In this document: positions 33,344 through 46,290 of the stretch, piece by piece
Numbering within the stretch: the first letter of the stretch is position 1
How the letters are laid out: the number at the start of each line of letters is the position of its first letter
Assembly (NCBI GenBank): GCA_023055355.1
Contig: JALJCS010000001.1
Location: 104,225,881-104,289,880, forward strand
DNA length: 64,000 bases
DNA from: Agelaius tricolor
Lineage: Eukaryota > Chordata > Aves > Passeriformes > Icteridae
Direction of reading: 5' to 3'
Translations under genes and position numbers: made by a program
Notes under the pieces: generated by a model
The model's database searches: none
The model's input: only the letters and a program-made list of their open reading frames with translations
Told to the model about the DNA's origin: nothing

Positions 33344-36300
33344 CGCAGGTGTGAGCCTGTGGCTCACCCTACCACCCCTGATATAGTACTGTACCTCCAT
33401 GTAAGTTCACACAGCAGCAGACACCACTGAAATGCTGCAGAACTCCCCCCATGCATTCCAAGCAGTTGCTGTAGGACCAGATTGTTTCTTTTCGCACTGC
33501 TCTGAGCAAACAAAGTCATCCCTGCACCTTCCCCCACATTACATGGTAGCAAACAGCTTCTCTGTGAGAAGCTGTCCCTCTGAGCAGCATTGTTCCCACT
33601 CTTCTGAGCTGCATCCATGCCACCATGCTCACCCACCAACCCCAGGAGAGTGCGAAGTGATTCACCTCAGTTTTGCAGAACTGTAGAAAACTCTCCTCTG
33701 CTATGCTGCCAGTGTTCTAAGGCCCTCAAAAGTCCAGAAAAGAAAGGATGAGGAGGGATTAGTATGACCAGGTGATATCCAAGCCCTGCTTCTCGCTGTT
33801 TATTCTTGCTCAAGGACAATTCCATGTCTGCCTTCAGGGCTGTGATGTACTGCAGCTGGAGTAACACTATATATTCCTGTATATACCAATGTATACCTAA
33901 CTTTTTATTTTAATTCATTGTCTGACTATACCTCTCTAACAGAACATGAGAAAACAATCTATGCAAATATGTAAGCAACATTTACTGAGGAGTCAGTAAT
34001 GATAAATGCAACTCAAGCAGTGTAGACATTCTCACAATCAATTATCACAATCAGTATGATAAATGTAACAGCACAAGACAAAAACAGAGAAATTAACAGT
34101 AGCTTCTGCAAAATTTTAATAGAAAATAAAGGTTCCTAAAATATTATTCAAATCTCTATTAGATATTTATGTTTTAGAATAGCCTTTAAAAAGAAACTCA
34201 AGGCATATTTCACATTCCCAGCTTCTAATCACCTACTTATCAAAAATGTAGAGAGTACATTTTAAATTTGGGATGTCAATGAGTTGCAAAATTATTTTCT
34301 GAATACTTTTTTTAAAATACATGTTTAAATAAATAAAAATATATGTTTTGTATATATACATTACACCTGCATACATGCACATTTACTGATTTGTGTTATG
34401 TCATAGATAAAGCTTCTTTAACCTAAAGAAGCAAATAGAAGAAAATCTCAAAAGTGTGGAAAGCACAAAATGAATTCTTTATCTGAAATTAGAAAGTGAG
34501 TTGATACTGGCAGCTATCTTTGAAACTGTTATTCTTGGCAGGTTATTTTATCTATTTATTTTCTTTGTGACTGGAGATAAAAACACTAAATCATCATCCA
34601 TAGTTTAGTTGCAATCTGTTACTGATAAGCCTTTACACATCTTTATTTGTTGTAACTCATTTAGAGCTCTTTAAATCTTGTACCTTTCCAACAAATAATA
34701 TTTTTACTTGGGGTTTAGTGTATTGGGTTGTTTTTTCCCCACCCAAGGTATTTCCGCCGTGTAATTCTGAACAGAAATACAGTATTAATATTTAAGTGAA
34801 AAAAACCTTTCTCCTCCCTTATCATTATTTTTGCCATTTTGAAAAAAAAATATGGAAACCAAAAACCCCAACAGAGTACCTCTACTTTTTGAGACAAAAA
34901 TGAGTATGTTAAAATTCAAATTATACACTGGAAATATACTCAGTGAATAACAGTCTACCTTTCTTCCCTGAAGTAATTGGTTTTGACTGGGTAGGGTTAT
35001 TTGTACTTGAAAATTTCATAGCAGGCAGAGTCTTTTAAAAACATTACTTACAGTTGTATACAAAGAGAAAATTTGCAGCAACAGAAATATATTCAAAGTG
35101 ATTTTTCTGAGAGTCACTATTTTAAGGAACTAAAATCTGGGTCTAGCATGAGTTGTTTGTACATAAATTATTCTGTGACTCCTGCCATCCTTCCTTTCAG
35201 TATACATTCCCATACCCTTTTTCATTATGAGCACTATATTTTCATGCTGTAGTCAAGATAACTTTGAAACCTTGAAATACAGCCATATTTATATGTCAGG
35301 CACGTACCTAACTACCAAAACCATTGATGACTAACTCCATGCATCTCCCTCATTAATAGCTACTCTAGGATGTCTGACAGAAAAGTTGAATGGGAGAACA
35401 GAAGCAATTACAAATTTCTCTTAGTTCTTCCCGAAAGATCCAGAAGTCACCTTTGGCTAATCACATCATTTTGAAATAGAAATCTGAGATTTTGTTATTG
35501 AAAGTGTTTTGAAATAAGTTCGCTGCAAAATGAGAGAAATAGCCCCCTTTCCACCTCAGGATGGAAAGCAGAAATAATGAACTCCAAAGAGAATAATGGA
35601 AGGAAGCAATAGTTTCCGCTTATGCATTCTTTCCTTCTTTCATGTGTCCTTCACAACCAGACCAAACATTTCACCCAGGTACCTTATTCATCATCTGACT
35701 CCAGCACTCCAGAGTTTCACTCTTTCTTTTCACCCTTTTATCTCACATTTAATCTGCCTTATCCATTAGAAATCTTACTATGCTAGCACTCCTTTTTCAG
35801 AATGGAAAAAACCTCTTTTTGTTTATCTCATCAGAGGTCACATTCAACCTGCTAAAAATCTGAGTCTCTTCTGGCTTAGAGAGGGAGAGAATTAGAACAA
35901 AGACCCTTCTTTTTATGGCTCTATTTCTTCCACACCCTTAAAACAATGCTTTCCTTCTGCTCAACACTTAAAAGTATCTCTCTACATTTGTTTGGGAGTG
36001 TGGGCATGTGCAATTGTGCAAATGATGTTTTATTACTATCATGGTGTATTTTTCATTAACCTTTCCCCCTTAAGACAATGTCTTTTTCCACCTCAAAAAC
36101 AGTTTAAGAGATAGAGGTCATAGCCTCGTAGGTGCAACAAAAGGAAAGAAAGGTAGAATGGATTTAAATATCTTCAATGTCTTTGGAAAAGTTTCAGTGT
36201 TGTCATTAATCACCACCTGAAGGATTTGGTTACCTGCGGTGGGACAGGAATGTTTCAGGCTGAAAGCCTTGAACACTTCAGTCTGTACATTTAAATATCC

Positions 36301-39300
36301 AGTGGGAGAGGATCATCTCATCCTAACCTGGTATAAACCTGGAGTAGATTCAGCAGTGGAGTTCATGAGCACACTGACTACCGCCACCAACTCCAACCAC
36401 ACTACCCTGTACCCTATACTAATACGAGTTTTCTTTTGAGAACATTGCATGAATATAAAGAAATTAAAATCCATGCGTGACCCAAGCTCAAGTAGCTTGA
36501 GTTGAACAAAAGTGAGCTGGCACACCCACCCCCTCTGCTGTTCATGTTTGTCATGCTATTTAAATTGGATAACCATGATGTACAAATGCTGCCAAGTCAG
36601 GTTCCCCACCTGGCAAACATAGAGGGAGAAAGGTCCTGCAGGTAACGTGGTTCTGGTCAGTGGGAGACAGCTAAGTCCAGTGCTATCAAAACTAAGGCAG
36701 ATTTTATGTCCATCCTCTATAGGCAGCCATTTTTGTGGGGCATTTGAGGATTACAAGTTTCAGGTCTGGTATTTTGAATTATAATTTGCTTGAGTTCTAA
36801 CATCTAATACTTCTGTGTCTCTGCTTCATCTCAACCAAGCTGTCAGGCTGTTCCAGCCCCCTCAGTGTGGAGATGTTGCCAACATTCTTTCCCACTTCTT
36901 CATAATTCTATTAGCTGTCTGTAAAAAAAATGAGGTTTGGAATATGAATTTGGTTTAAAAAAAATCATTCTTATTTTTCTTAGAGTAGGAGGTTACACCA
37001 CAAGCTGGCAATGAAGATGAAAAAGGAAGCAGGGTGTCTGGTTAGAAACAAGTAGTTTGCAGGGTTGCAATACTGCCTTGCCAAACTCCATTCCTAACAC
37101 CAGAGGGAGCTGAGCAACGGGATAAATTCTGAAAACCCCCTTCTTGGGAAGCCCAGATTTTGTTGGCCCCTGAGGCTAATACTGCCATCCATATAGATTC
37201 AGAACAGAAAATAAAATTATTACTTATCTTCATAAGGAGACCATCCATTTCCTTCTGTTTGAGGAGGAGTAAAAAAATATCTTCACAATGTTTGCCCAAA
37301 AGTTTTCTTCCTTTCTATTGTCTTACTGAGAACTTTATCAAACTCCTTATTTTTTTGACATAGCATCCATTTTTAAAAACTAAAGCTTTCACACATCTAC
37401 TTCTTGGGAAGTATTGGTAGTCTGTAACTTATATTTATTTCATACACAGTTATATTTTGCCCAATCTTAATTACTGCTTTTATAATAAGCCACAAATGTT
37501 TCCTTTTGCTTCTTCGACTTTTCATAGTTTTGCTATATGGATATTTTCATAGGTTTAATATCATAATCTTATTTATCAACAGCAATCTTACCTCTTCTGT
37601 AGTTAATGGTGTTTGGCTTTTTGTTTTTGTTTGGTTGATTTGGTTTGTCATTCATTTTTATGTTCTCCCCACAGTTTTAAACATATACTGTAATATAAAA
37701 ACCTGTATGATCAGTATTCAAAAGTCTTGAACTAAAAATGTCTTAAAAAACTTTTAAAAAAAACCAAACTACCACATTGTCTTTAGTTTTGCTATAATTC
37801 TTCAAGAAAAATAAAGAATCTGCTGATCTATCAAGCTTGCATATACACAGTCTGTGATTATTTCAGTGCTTGTCATCAGCATAAATTATGACATGGGGTA
37901 TCTCTATTGGAAGATGAAAAACCTCAATCCTTTCCAGGCACATAGCTGCAAAAAAATGTAGAGACTCCCACTGTATTCAGAACAAGTTCAACACACGTAG
38001 TTTGAGCCAGTAGTTGGGTACTAGCCTATAAATTGAACTTTGACATCCAATAGTTCCGTTTGGGGGATTTTTTTATTTATTCAAAACTCTCTTTTTTTTA
38101 TTTTTTAATATTTCCTATTGACCTGAGCACTCTGTCATTGCTCATTGTGATAGCCTGCTGGATGGAGGACTTTCATTTTTGGCTTCACTTGCAATTCCTG
38201 TGCTGCAATAACTCTCCTTAAACATTTACCTTTTATTTTCTGCTCTGACATTTATGTACATCACACCTCATTTGCTGCCCAGGAGTCCAATTAATTTTAA
38301 AAATTACCTTTTCATCTGCATTCATTGCTGATCATTTCTGTGCAACAAGTTCAGGTCTGTATGAAACACCAACAACTTGATTTTAAGCAAGCTCAGCCTG
38401 CAGTTAAATTACTGATGTGTATGCTGTGTTTCTGAATGTGGAAGTGGTCATCATCCATTTGCATTTGCAATTATCCATTTCACATATACCATCTGCAGGT
38501 GAAGGTTTCAGGGTCCACAGTGGTCATTTCACATCCAAATTAGATGTTGACTGCACTTGCACATTTTACATGCAATTACTTACTTAAGGCACCTAAAAAT
38601 CAAGAGATAAAATTGCTTTTTACAATAAAGGCAATGATCAAGTCGATCAGCCTGATGAAGTTCTAATAAAGATGTAACAGTGTGAAATCTTGAGTCATAT
38701 TACCATTGTGTTTAAGTGTTATGCCAGTTATGCCAAAACTGCTGCTGCAAAGCTTTGTAGCAAATCTGTGGATGGATTAGGGCATTTGAAGAAACAGTAG
38801 CTGATAAATGGAAGGCTTTGATGCAAAGTTTGACTTTGTGAAAGAAGTTGAGGTTCTGTCGTGAAGAATGCAAAATGAGAGCATAGGCTCAGTTTTAGGG
38901 GAGGGAGATGTAACCCGTTGCTGAGTGTAGAAGAGCAAGTCTTACAGTGTTAAATCCATTGCAGAAGATGTTGACCAGCTAGTCTTGAACATGTGGCTGT
39001 TGGGCCACTGACATTTCACTGTTCAAGCTGCCTATATGTCGAGTTTAAGCATCAACATATATCAATGACATTGATGCTAAAATCCATCAGTGAGTGAGGT
39101 GAAATAAAGGGTTTTATCCTCACTCAGAAGAATTATTTAATTTTCTATTCATAAAAGAATGTCTTCATCAGGACCTGCAAAAGCAGCAAGAGTAAAAAGA
39201 AAGGATCAAGATAGATGCCCTTGTGCTTTGCTGAAGGAATGGGAGTTTCTCCTACATTAACCCAGTGAAGAACTTAGCTTCTTCCATTAAAATCCAAGGC

Positions 39301-39890
39301 TAATTTGGAATTTGTTTGGTTCCATTCATTTGAAACACCCTCATCAAACTGTTATCCCATTTGTGACTGTGAGAATTCCTGTCTTACAGATAAGTCTCTT
39401 GTAAAACATTTCATATTGAGCAGTTTTATTTCAGTCAAATTATAATGCACATTTCAACATCCTCTTTTCCATAATAATAGTCACTGACATTCCAGAACTT
39501 CATGACTCTTCTTTTGTTAAAGGACAATATGGTGCATGTTTTTGCTGACACCAAATTTATCCTTGTCAGAGTGTTTAAATTTTTTCTGTGGCAAAAGAAA
39601 TTAAATTTTCCTGTGGTCACAGAGAGCCCCTGAGCTACCCAGCAAGCTTCACTTGTACATACATAACCTAAGCAGATGGGTCTCCTGAAAATTGAATTAT
39701 GTTCCTAACTTATTGAGTAGTAGTACTTCTATAGCAATCTAAGGTCACGAGAGAGACAAGGTTTATAAGGAGAAGCAGTATTTTCAATCAAAAGATTTAA
39801 TGCAATGTTGTAAAGAAGTGATACATTTGGGGTTCAGAATGCCTTAAAATAAGCATCATTGAATGACCAGTTTAAAAAAAAATAGAAAAC
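33344..39890. other. Non-coding AT-rich stretch
   Basis: No gene, RNA or transposon recognised in 6.5 kb. The last six bases (GAAAAC, 39885-39890) are the left target copy of the following LTR. An octamer-type ATTTGCAT with nearby TAAATTAC and CATTTGCA strings occurs around 38400-38470; I do not claim function. Confidence 0.55.
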
Positions 39891-40032
39891 TGTGGGATAA
39901 TGAATTGTAAGAAAATAGAGATGATGCTGCAGGCAACCTTGCCCCCAGTGAGTTGCAGTTGAGCTAATTACCAAAGAGTGGAAGCAGCCCTGCCCTTAAT
40001 AGGTCACAGCTATGACCAATAAGGATGGGTAC

Positions 40033-40038
40033 TATAAA
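40033..40038 (+). promoter_or_regulatory. LTR TATA box
   Basis: TATAAA in ACTATAAAAG, 13 bp after a CCAAT motif, giving a canonical promoter layout. Confidence 0.75.
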
Positions 40039-40155
40039 AGAGTGGGTTAGCTGATCAGGAAGGAGTTGGCTGGTCATAGAAGAAGAAGGAAGAAAGAGCA
40101 GGAGGAGGAGTCAGTGTTGCATGGTGCTGCCCATGGGAAATTCACAGAGAAAAGG

Positions 40156-40161
40156 AATAAA
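40156..40161 (+). terminator. LTR polyadenylation signal AATAAA
   Basis: In GGAATAAATG, 66 bp before the 3' end of the LTR. Confidence 0.75.
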
Positions 40162-40227
40162 TGTTTTACTGTAGGATAGTAAAGGGCTGACACTCGTCAC
40201 CATCTCTGCCATCAGAGTCCACTGTCA

Positions 40228-42730
40228 GAAAACTATAAAAAATAACAACTGTTATTAAAAAGAAATACTTTTTTTTAAAAGAGGACTAATACAGTTTATC
40301 TATGTATAGTCTGTCCTTGTATATTCTCCTCCATTACACAGTACTCATTTTTGTGATGTATTGGAACAGGTGTTTAGTTTGTTAAAAAATAAGACTACAA
40401 AATAGAGGTATGGAACTAGATCTGTCCAGGTTACCAGGTCCAGTCATCATTTTGTCAGGTAAACCCTTTCTTAAATGTATTCTGCTTAAAACTGATTATG
40501 CTCCTTGCTTCCCCTTTTCCCATCACAAAAGTGTGGTTTAAAAACACACTGCCCCAAATCTTTGAAACTTGCTCCTAAATTGTACCTCAAGCTGGTTGAT
40601 GGGTCATTTGTCTTGTGGCTGAAAGAGCACAGCTGAAACAGCTTTTAGCTTTCCCAAGTTTGTAGTCGACCTTCTTATTTTACTTGTCCAGAGTAATCAT
40701 ATCTGGTAGGGGTTTGCTCACCTAAATAATCCAGATTTTCATATTTGTCTTCTTGGAAGAAATAAATTCATTTCCCTGATTGTCTCACAGCCTGTGTTGG
40801 CTGCATTTTAACATAACATTTGTTAACATGGGGACCAGAACTGGGTATGCTACTGCTGCCTCTATTGGCATACTACCTATCTGCCCTGAATTGCTGCATC
40901 TTTTAACTTTGGTTGTCTTTTTTTTCCTGACCACATCACTTCAAGGGCTCACAGTCATCTTGTGATTACTAATGCACTCAATATATTACACATTTGTCAT
41001 GTGGTGTTTGCTCATTCTGCTCATTCTCTGAGTCTTTTTCCGGAAGGAGAAGCATGTCCAGGGATGTGTCAGTCTTTAGTAGCAATTTTTTTTCTCACTC
41101 TTAGCTCTGTGGTATGTGTCGCTGCATATTTTTTATTTCCTGTCTTTTTTTCCATTTGAAAGAAAGTGTGAGGACATTGGTAATTTTTAATAGTTCCTGA
41201 GCAGCTAAATCCAGCACCTCAGACCAACTACACAGATTTTTGTCCTTCACATAGAAAAATTTTGTCCCTAGAGCAAAATGTTCAAGATGCACATTTATTG
41301 ACCATGGTCTTACCCTGATATTCTCTGATGGCTATTCAGGTAATTTGGCAACAAAAGAGCTTGTCACCAAAATCTTGAAAATTAGACAGAAATCTAGCAT
41401 GAAATAAATAGTGTTAACAGCCCAGATGACAGCTATGAGCTGCTTACAGAAACCTTTAACAGTACAGAAAACAATCTGCAGTATTTCGTAGCACCCATGA
41501 AGACTTCATACTTTGTACTCCCATACAGCTATACTGCCTGGATACTGTCAAGAGGAGAGGAGTGCATAACAAACTACAGTTAAATAATTCTGAGACATTC
41601 TGAGACCATCTGCAGTCTCTTTAATGAGAGCTAATATAGATGGTCATGCTTAGAGAGGTAGATCATTGATTTTAGCATGAATGAGAGATACAGAAAGAGG
41701 ACTCTGTTATCCACAGAGAACAATGGCAGACAGAAGAGTCAAATGGTCTGACTCCTGGAAACTTGACTGACGAGGAAAATAAAATATTAGTTTCACTTTT
41801 TTTTTAAAATTGAAACCTCTCTTTTCAAGAAACATAAAACCAACTGAGATTTTCAGGTTGTCAGTTCTGGGAACTTGAATTTTGATATTGGTAATGAGGA
41901 TATCTATGCATAGAATTCTTAATATATTTTTATCCAATGACTTTTAATTTGTTTCTTGGCAGAAAGAAGGGATTCACTCAGAACCTCAAAACAAGTTAAA
42001 ATATGCAAAAGTGTAAAAAATACAATGAAATGCAAACCTCAGATGAGATTATTTTAAAAATAATGAGTGAGGGGGAAAAAAAGATCACTTTAAAATGCCT
42101 TGATGGGTTTATTTTAAATATTGGGTGAATGATGCAGCCTGTTTTCTTGTTTTGTTAATGAAGCATCAGGACCTAAAATATATTTAGTGTTTCATGAATA
42201 TGCAATGAATTGCTAAATATTTGCCAAGAGTTTTGGCAGTGTGAACTTTCCTGAAAACTTACCAACCTGAACACTTAAAAATACTTTGAAGCAGCAAGAA
42301 GTCAAACACAGGAGCAGATCAGCCGCTCTCTTTCCTTAAGGAAATTTCTAGTGGCTTTTGGTTTTGGTCAGGGAATGTAGAAGAGCAGCCATCATGGATG
42401 AAATCTTGACCTCATTCAAATAATGTCTTGATCAAATTAGAGATGGAGCTGTTCAAAGGTTCCCCATGTAGGCTGATAGAACTGAATTGGAGTAATTATT
42501 ATTGTAAGACACAGTTGCTTGTTTTGCAGCTGTCACCCAAAACAGAACCTTTAGTACACTTGGAGAGTTTGAAAACATTTTTTGGCTCTATTAAACACCA
42601 ATTTATTTATAAAAGACCAGTAATAAGTAGAACTAGACTAATTACAAAACACTGTAAAATGAAAGCAGTTTTGCCAGACTGAAAAAAGAAAAAGAAATCA
42701 GCTTGGAGCTCTCACTTTACTTGGAGTTAT
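40228..42730. other. Non-coding AT-rich stretch
   Basis: Starts with the right target copy of the upstream LTR. Nothing else is supportable. Confidence 0.5.
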
Positions 42731-42811
42731 GATTGTAGAATCAAATAATGGCTTGAGTTGGACTGGTCCTTAAAGATCACCTAGTTCCAACTCCACTGCC
42801 ATGGGCAGGAA
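42731..42811 (-). mobile_element. CR1 3' end fragment
   Basis: On the plus strand this reads GTAGAATCAAATAATGGCTT then TTGGACTGGTCCTTAAAGAT and CTGCCATGGGCAGG. That is the reverse complement of the conserved CR1 3' UTR end (CCATGGCAG ... AAGGTC ... CCATTCTATGATTCTA type). Only about 80 bp of the 3' end survives. Confidence 0.8.
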
Positions 42812-42813
42812 AC

Positions 42814-43036
42814 CTCTGGGCTTTGTGGTTTTCTGACCCCTAACCCTAGGCAGAGCAGCCAAAGCTGCATGGCAGTGGGGCTGGTGCCCCTCAGGAAGAT
42901 GTGGAGGAAGCCTTGTATTGGAGGTCCCTTGCCATGCCTTTTGTGGCTGCAGTGTGCTTGGAGCTCTGGGCTTTGTGGGTGTTTTGAACCCTTACCTTGT
43001 TTTTAAGCCTAACCCTAGGCAGAGCAGTAAAAGCAG
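42814..43036. repeat. Imperfect duplication, 150-170 bp period
   Basis: CTCTGGGCTTTGTGG (42814) recurs at 42964, and TAACCCTAGGCAGAGCAG (42841) recurs at 43010. The offsets are 150 and 169 bp, so a 19-bp indel separates the copies. The region is GC-richer than its surroundings and directly adjoins the CR1 end. Confidence 0.75.
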
Positions 43037-45888
43037 GTTTGGGTTGAGGCTGGTGTCAAGCAGAATGGTGTTTCCTCACTTGATTTCAAAAATGGTCAGA
43101 AAATTATCCAACCTCCCCCTCTCTCCTTAGTAAAACTGTAATCAAATACTTCCAACAGTACGTATTTTTAATTCATGCCAACTCTATTTCATTTCTGCTG
43201 CTGGTAGCAGAGTTTTAAATGGAGCTCTGAGTCATATGAGGGCTCTGTGTGGCTGCTCTCCTTGAAAGAAACAGGCATAGCTGCATTAGGTGCCCTTTTG
43301 CTGCTCAAGTGTGCAGGCTGCCTTTTTATTCCACACTCCTCACAGTAGCTGTTCATGCAGAAATCATAGGCTGCAAACTGCAGGAGCTAAAAGGCAGATA
43401 TTCTTCCTACTTAGATATGCTGCTGGGAGGGTGGCAGCACTGTTTAAGGAGAGCTGGAGTGGAGAACAATAATCCTACCATCCATTCCAGCCAAATTCCT
43501 CTGGGCAATGCAGCAGGACTGGAGATGTGATGCCACACAGGATAGTGGGATTGCTTAAATGACTTGGTTACAATTAGAAAGTTGCCAAAATAAGATGCTC
43601 AAATGGCTTCAGACTGTGCACTACAGATCCAAGATCAGTGTCCACCATTAGAGAAGAGGCAGCATATATGCCTCCTTTTTTTGTGCTGATGTCAAGTGCT
43701 CACTTGGGAGATCTCAGGGTTTTTGCTCTTGTGGCCAAGGGAAAAAGAAAAAAATTGCAATGCTTACTACAAATTTCTAATTTAATTTTTCCTTTTTTAA
43801 GATTTTAAGATTCTGTGGGTTAGCAAGTGTGAAGATATTAGGAGTAAACAAAAATTTGGAGACAGCAAGTCTAGGCCCAAATCTGTTAAAATATACACTT
43901 CTGTCATTTCTGTCATTGAAAATCAAAAAGGACATACAACTTAAGACAAGAAGCCAGGCCAGAGTCACAGGTACCTGCTCTATGACAAACCTAACTAATG
44001 CTTTCAAGCACATATTAAAAGTGCAGAGATTAATCCCTAGCAAATCCAAGGGATTAATGCAAAACCTGCTGAGTGTCACTGTTCACACCTGAACCTGTAC
44101 TTTGGTAGCCCATTGAAGTTTGTGCTGCTACATTAGAACAGTTTTTATAGAAAATAGCAAACCTATGGCGAAAAATTCAGCATACAGTGACTGGTAGTTA
44201 ATTAAACTTTATTTATTCTCAAGTGTGCTGTGCTGGCTCTAGAGATGTCAGTCAGGCTTTTAGGGTACCTACATTCAAGCAAACTGCACAATCTATAATC
44301 TAAGGATATTCTTTGATGTATAGAGAAAACACACAGAACAAGCTGACTGGAAAAGTTAGAAAATTGTGAGGATGGTATTCTAAGCTATGGTTGCAGCCTT
44401 TTGCAGGTTATATTACATCTTATCAGACAAGCATAATTTCTAATAGCAAAAAATATATAGCATGCAAATCCCCCTTGAAAATGATAGATGAAAGATAGCT
44501 GGTTTCTCTTACATGCAAAGAGGATTTCAGGTTGTTCCTGCTTGAGTTACTAAAAGTTAGGTTTCTTGACACATGGGAAATCCTGACAGAAGCCAATATT
44601 AAAGGCATTCAAGTGAAACTTTTAGTGCTTTCTTCTTCTGAACAGGCAGGGCAAATGGTTCTTTTCACATTTTCTGAGACCATTTTAATTGTATTTAGAG
44701 CCGCCAGCTCAGGTCTCCTGAATTCAGAAGATCCAGTGGAGGAGAAAATACCAAACGCTTTCAGACTGAATGAATTATCAGCATAGATCCTGATCCCTTA
44801 AAATGTTCAGTGACATTGATTCCTGTTTTAAATCACAGTAAGCTGTGATTGTTCAGTGTAATTGGCCCCAGGTGTCTGAGGCACAAGGCTGCCCTTTAGT
44901 ATGAAGTATTTCCATCTTGTTAGCACTAGAGCAATGCTAGAAAGCTGTGTAATTCTGTAACAGCTTGATTCTATATACAATGGGACAAAGAGAATGCTAA
45001 ATCATAGGAACTTATAGACATTCAGGAACTGTGTAGTGGCTTTGGAAAAGAATACATATCAGGGTGATAATATTTGCAGGAAGTATCTAATTTCAACTTC
45101 TTTTCCTTAAGACAGTCTATCAGCATAAATTACTGGGTCCCAAGATTCATCCAGGTTATGTGCTCACCATCTAAAGGAATCCAGGAAAGATTATGCCTGC
45201 TGTCCCCAAAACTGTGAACGAGGAGGAAATATTAGACCTGTTTTTAATAGCGTGATTCAAAATGTTTTTCAAATTCTGAAATTCCTAGTGTAACTTTAAA
45301 ATATTCTCATGCATGAATCCATAAGCACTGTAAATATTTCAAGTAGCATTCCATGTACAAGAAACCACCATTTCCTCAGGTTAAGTAAGGTTTATTTGCA
45401 GCTCTGAGGTCCAGTGGTTGACAGACAGAGTACCAAAGGATTAGCTTGAAAAATAGCATTTGAATACATGCAGATTTCCCCAAATAATAGGAATAAATAC
45501 AGTCACTTTACCACAGGAATACTCCCTTCTTGTTTTCAGCTATGTCATAAATCTTTCTATGGTACAGAGGCTCATTAATCAGAAAAAAATCCAATAACTT
45601 CTATGAGCATAGCCACTCCCCCTTGAATATCTGAGTTCAGATGTGATCAGGGGTAAAATTGATGGTCTTCCTCTAGAAATGGTGATGCACTAAAATAATC
45701 AATAGAACAACAGGGTGGTATGATGATGGCATGCTTGTAATATGTTGTTTGTACCAATCACACCTGAGATTTAATTGCATCAATTTAAAGGTATGAGGAA
45801 TCTCACTGTCACTAAGGATGAGAAACGTGCTAATCACTAGCTGACAGCAGAGCCACCCCAGCTGTCTGCTGTCATAGTGCTGCAGCAC
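43037..45888. other. Non-coding stretch
   Basis: No gene recognised. Overlapping open frames around 43249-43530 (up to 93 codons) have no motif or splice context that I can support. Confidence 0.5.
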
Positions 45889-46290
45889 TCATTGAGCCAT
45901 GTACTCACTTGGAAAATCTTCCATTTGTTGTTGTAGTTCACTGTTTCTGATTATGCTCTCCCTTAAAAATGGGCTTTGGGGTAAAGCAGGTTTTACAAGC
46001 AATACAGCTGGACTGTGTTCTCCATGGGACATCTGACCTGTGTCTCTAGTATTGCTGCCAGGGTTGTGCAACCCAGTCTCTGAGGCTGCTGGGTTTGTGA
46101 CCAACTGCCCCATGCCCTGAGCTCCTCTGTGCCAGACTGGCAGAGCTCCCACCTGGGATGAGATGCAATGCCTAGGACTGGCAATTTTGGAAACTCCTTC
46201 TACACCAAAGTCAGATGTGGCTTCAGGCTCTGAACAGTATGGTGGATTGCTGTAGGTTTTTTCCATGTTCCTGGTGTCTCCTGGTGCCTT
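45889..46290 (-). CDS. Candidate coding exon, unknown protein
   Basis: A minus-strand frame is open for 133 codons (125 from the first ATG at 46266) in a locally GC-richer patch. Near its 3' end the sequence reads CCAA|GTGAGTAC, a near-consensus splice donor with the last exon base at 45909; splicing there would remove the TGA at 45891-45889. The peptide is hydrophilic and Ser/Pro/Gln-rich (for example SNPPYCSEPEATSDF and RNSELQQQMEDFP), like a disordered linker region. I recognise no domain. Upstream acceptors are poor, so it could be a first exon, a non-coding transcript exon, or a chance frame. Confidence 0.3.
   Translation of the reverse strand, partial: KAPGDTRNMEKTYSNPPYCSEPEATSDFGVEGVSKIASPRHCISSQVGALPVWHRGAQGMGQLVTNPAASETGLHNPGSNTRDTGQMSHGEHSPAVLLVKPALPQSPFLRESIIRNSELQQQMEDFPSEYMAQ

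Larger units (their letters stand above)
39891..40227 (+). mobile_element. Solo LTR, 6-bp target duplication (ERVK-like)
   Basis: This 337-bp element starts TGTGGGATAATG and ends CACTGTCA, bounded by perfect direct repeats GAAAAC (39885-39890 and 40228-40233). Six-base duplications are typical of class II (ERVK-like) integrases. It carries CCAAT (40016-40020), a TATA box ACTATAAAAG, an A/G-rich R region and AATAAA. From memory this is a bird LTR type. No internal sequence remains, so it arose by LTR-LTR recombination. Confidence 0.93.

Noticed and set aside
33153..33344. Minus-strand 63-codon frame
   Set aside because: It is the antisense of CR1 ORF2 sequence.
36239..36439. Possible nuclear mitochondrial insert (C/A-rich, ACTGACTACCGCCACC)
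   Set aside because: Only a short stretch has mitochondrial-like composition; the translation matches no mitochondrial protein I can recognise.
42841..43027. CCTAACCCTA strings as interstitial telomere repeats
   Set aside because: Only one and a half units occur in each copy; they belong to the local duplication.
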